A stretch of DNA of 64,000 bases. It comes from Prionace glauca (Eukaryota > Chordata > Chondrichthyes > Carcharhiniformes > Carcharhinidae). Position numbers and translations under genes: made by a program. The notes below the pieces were generated by a model. The model searched no databases. It had not been told where the DNA came from and saw only the letters and a list, made by a program, of their open reading frames with translations. The stretch spans positions 7,513,449 through 7,577,448 of the forward strand of contig CM075743.1 of NCBI GenBank assembly GCA_037974335.1. The letters are read 5' to 3'. This document shows positions 62,262-64,000 of this stretch, piece by piece; position 1 is the stretch's first letter, and the number at the start of each line of letters is the position of its first letter.

Positions 62262-63050
62262 AGAACAAAGAACAAAGAACAACACAGTACGGGAAACAGG
62301 CCCTTCGGCCCCACGAGCCCGCGCCACCGTCCCATGGTCAGTGACCTATTCATGATTTTAATCTACGCCTAATGTGCGAGGATCAGGGAGGTCCAATATA
62401 GGGACAATTTGTTACCCAATCAATCAGCCTAAAAGCACATTTTTGGGATGTGGGAGGAAACCGGAGCACCCGGAGGAAACCCACGCAACCACGGGGAGAA
62501 CGCGCAAACTCCCACGGACACAGGCCCAAATCCATGTGTCCGCACAGCAACAGAGATAGTCTCTGAGCTGTCATGTTGCCCTCGAGATGGTCCAGTTTAA
62601 GCACACCAACGACATGAAGCAGTAGGCAACTCCCGAAGCAACATCCAAGAGCAGCCCACCACAACCTGCCGCATGCATGCCCCTTGCTGGACTTAAATGC
62701 CTGTGGAGACAAAAAATTCATTATTAAACAGGCGAAGACTCTACATCCCTGAGGCAAAAACGGAATCCCAAGCCTACAATGTTTAGTAAGGCCTGCTATA
62801 TCCCCCTATATGTAGACCGCTCATGTGGCTGTCCAAGTGACTCTTAAACAACCCTAGCGTGCCTGCTTCCACCACCTTACTCGGCAGTGCATTCCACATC
62901 CCCACTACCCTTTGCGTGAAAAACTGCCCTCTAACATTAGTCTTATATCTAGCCCCCCTCACCCTAAGCCCGTGACCCCTCGTTCTATCCATTTCTAATA
63001 GCGGAAAAAGCTTACCACCATTTACTCTATCAAATGCTTCACATTTCATA
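62262..63050 (-). mobile_element. CR1-SINE composite, 5'-truncated, young
   Basis: SINE-like 3' UTR from 'agaacaaagaacaaagaaca' (62262) to about 62700, then the ORF2 C-terminus in reverse ([20 protein letters not shown] ... SRPY). Same subfamily as 22218 and 45612. Confidence 0.9.
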
Positions 63051-63204
63051 GAGCTTCACATAAATTTTACCACTGGAACTGACATGTAGCCAATGTCTGG
63101 TAAGATGCCTCCCCTCCACCCTCTCCACCCCCTCCTCTGCCTCCCCCCTCCTGCCCCACCCCAAGTGCTTAGCAACGTCTTCAAGGAGATACGAGAGTAA
63201 GAGC

Positions 63205-63480
63205 GGAGAAGAGGTTTAGAGAGAGGAAGAAACCAGAGTTAGTGAGGTGAAGAGGTTTAGGGAGAGGGAGAAACCAGAGTTAGTGAGGTGAAGAGGTTTA
63301 GGGAGGGGGAGAAACCAGAGTTAGTGAGGTGAAGAGGTTTAGGGAGAGGGAGAAACCAGAGTTCGTGAGGTGAAGAGGTTTGGGGAGAGGGAGAAACGAG
63401 AGTTAGTGAGGTGAAGAGGTTTAGAGAGAGGGAGAAATGAGAGTGAGAAAGATGAAGAAGTTTAGAGGGAGGGAGAGAGA
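63205..63480. repeat. 41-bp minisatellite, about 6.5 units
   Basis: Units 'agaggtttagggagagggag', 'aaaccagagttagtgaggtg', 'a' in tandem, decaying toward the right. Confidence 0.92.
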
Positions 63481-63531
63481 GACACTCCCATGTCTGATCC
63501 TGGTTCAGGCACTCTCATATGGCAGATTTTA

Positions 63532-63912
63532 TCAATGAGAGGATGTCCCACCATTGGAAGGAAAAGAGTGTCCCCAGCACACGGGGATGGAAATTGGAAA
63601 GTCGTTGAGGCTATGGGAGCTGAATTCCACCATTCGCTGTATAAAACCTCCCTCGATCTCAGCTAATGTGAGGTTCACTCCATTTAGCTGGCAACTTCCC
63701 CTTGTAGGATAAAACATTTCAATTTTTAACAAAGTGCTGAGCTCAGGGTAAATGACCTTTCGTAGGGCCTTCTTCCTACATAAATTGATGCCTAACTCCT
63801 CGATTAGCCTGTTCATTTCTGCTCCCATAGTTGGTATTTGGTCCTGATGGTGGGACAGCATCAGACACTCATCTGACCCCATTGTCCAAGACTTTACCTG
63901 TCCACAAAACAA
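63532..63912 (-). CDS. Uncharacterised 126-codon open frame
   Basis: Minus-strand frame with DECLMLSHHQDQIPTMGAEM, NRLIEELGINLCRKKALRKV and GVNLTLAEIEGGFIQRMVEF. The composition is protein-like, and a GTAAAG at about 63895 could be a donor upstream. I recognise no family. It could be a host exon or part of an unknown repeat; not obviously a shadow of another frame. Confidence 0.25.
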   Translation of the reverse strand: MFCGQVKSWTMGSDECLMLSHHQDQIPTMGAEMNRLIEELGINLCRKKALRKVIYPELSTLLKIEMFYPTRGSCQLNGVNLTLAEIEGGFIQRMVEFSSHSLNDFPISIPVCWGHSFPSNGGTSSH

Positions 63913-64000
63913 CCTCCTGCCTCACCACCCCCACAATCCCATTGCCAGCAACATCCCTTCTTGCCAGCAGGGGTCAGTAAAATTCTGCTCATAACTTCTG

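Overview
The window looks like vertebrate, most likely cartilaginous-fish (shark or ray), germline DNA. It is dominated by CR1-clade LINEs, tRNA-derived SINEs with a shared GC-rich core, other LINE ends, DNA-transposon remnants and a few LTR-element fossils. The organism call is inference from this repeat mix and from an immune receptor gene structure; no single-copy marker fixes the species.

Host genes. The only host genes I can build with confidence are two minus-strand copies of a CD300/pIgR-like (CMRF35-type) immunoglobulin receptor. Copy A has a signal-peptide exon (14143-14182), one V-set Ig exon (6879-7208), a Ser/Thr-rich stalk exon (2075-2210) and a transmembrane exon running off the left edge (1-75). 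All splice phases agree (1, 1, 2). Copy B repeats exons 1-3 (55359-55398, 40851-41180, 35133-35268) with identical exon lengths; its transmembrane exon is uncertain (candidate 31970-32085). A third, isolated signal-exon relic lies at 26371-26403. The receptors sit inside a tandem segmental duplication: unit A about 2028-26365, unit B about 35090-57114.

Layout. 1-2030: left flank and last intron of copy A. 2030-15100: unit A with receptor exons, nested CR1s, Tx1-like LINE ends and SINEs. 15105-26173: an 11 kb A-only insertion, best read as a Harbinger-like DNA transposon loaded with CR1 copies (one nearly full length, 16797-21407) and a 41-bp minisatellite. 26174-26403: end of unit A and the exon relic. 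26470-35090: spacer with old LINE pieces, a long CR1 reverse-transcriptase ORF (29591-31680), an L2/Rex1-like LINE and a fold-back Penelope-like element. 35090-57114: unit B with about ten insertions absent from A. 57115-64000: right flank, repeats and minisatellite.

How it fits together. Because both units keep the same skeleton, each acts as the empty-site control for insertions in the other, which dates many insertions as younger than the duplication. Coding exons of the two receptors differ almost only by amino-acid-changing substitutions, while adjacent intron can be identical for over 700 bp. Several young CR1 copies carry a complete SINE-like module as their 3' UTR and have spread as that composite.
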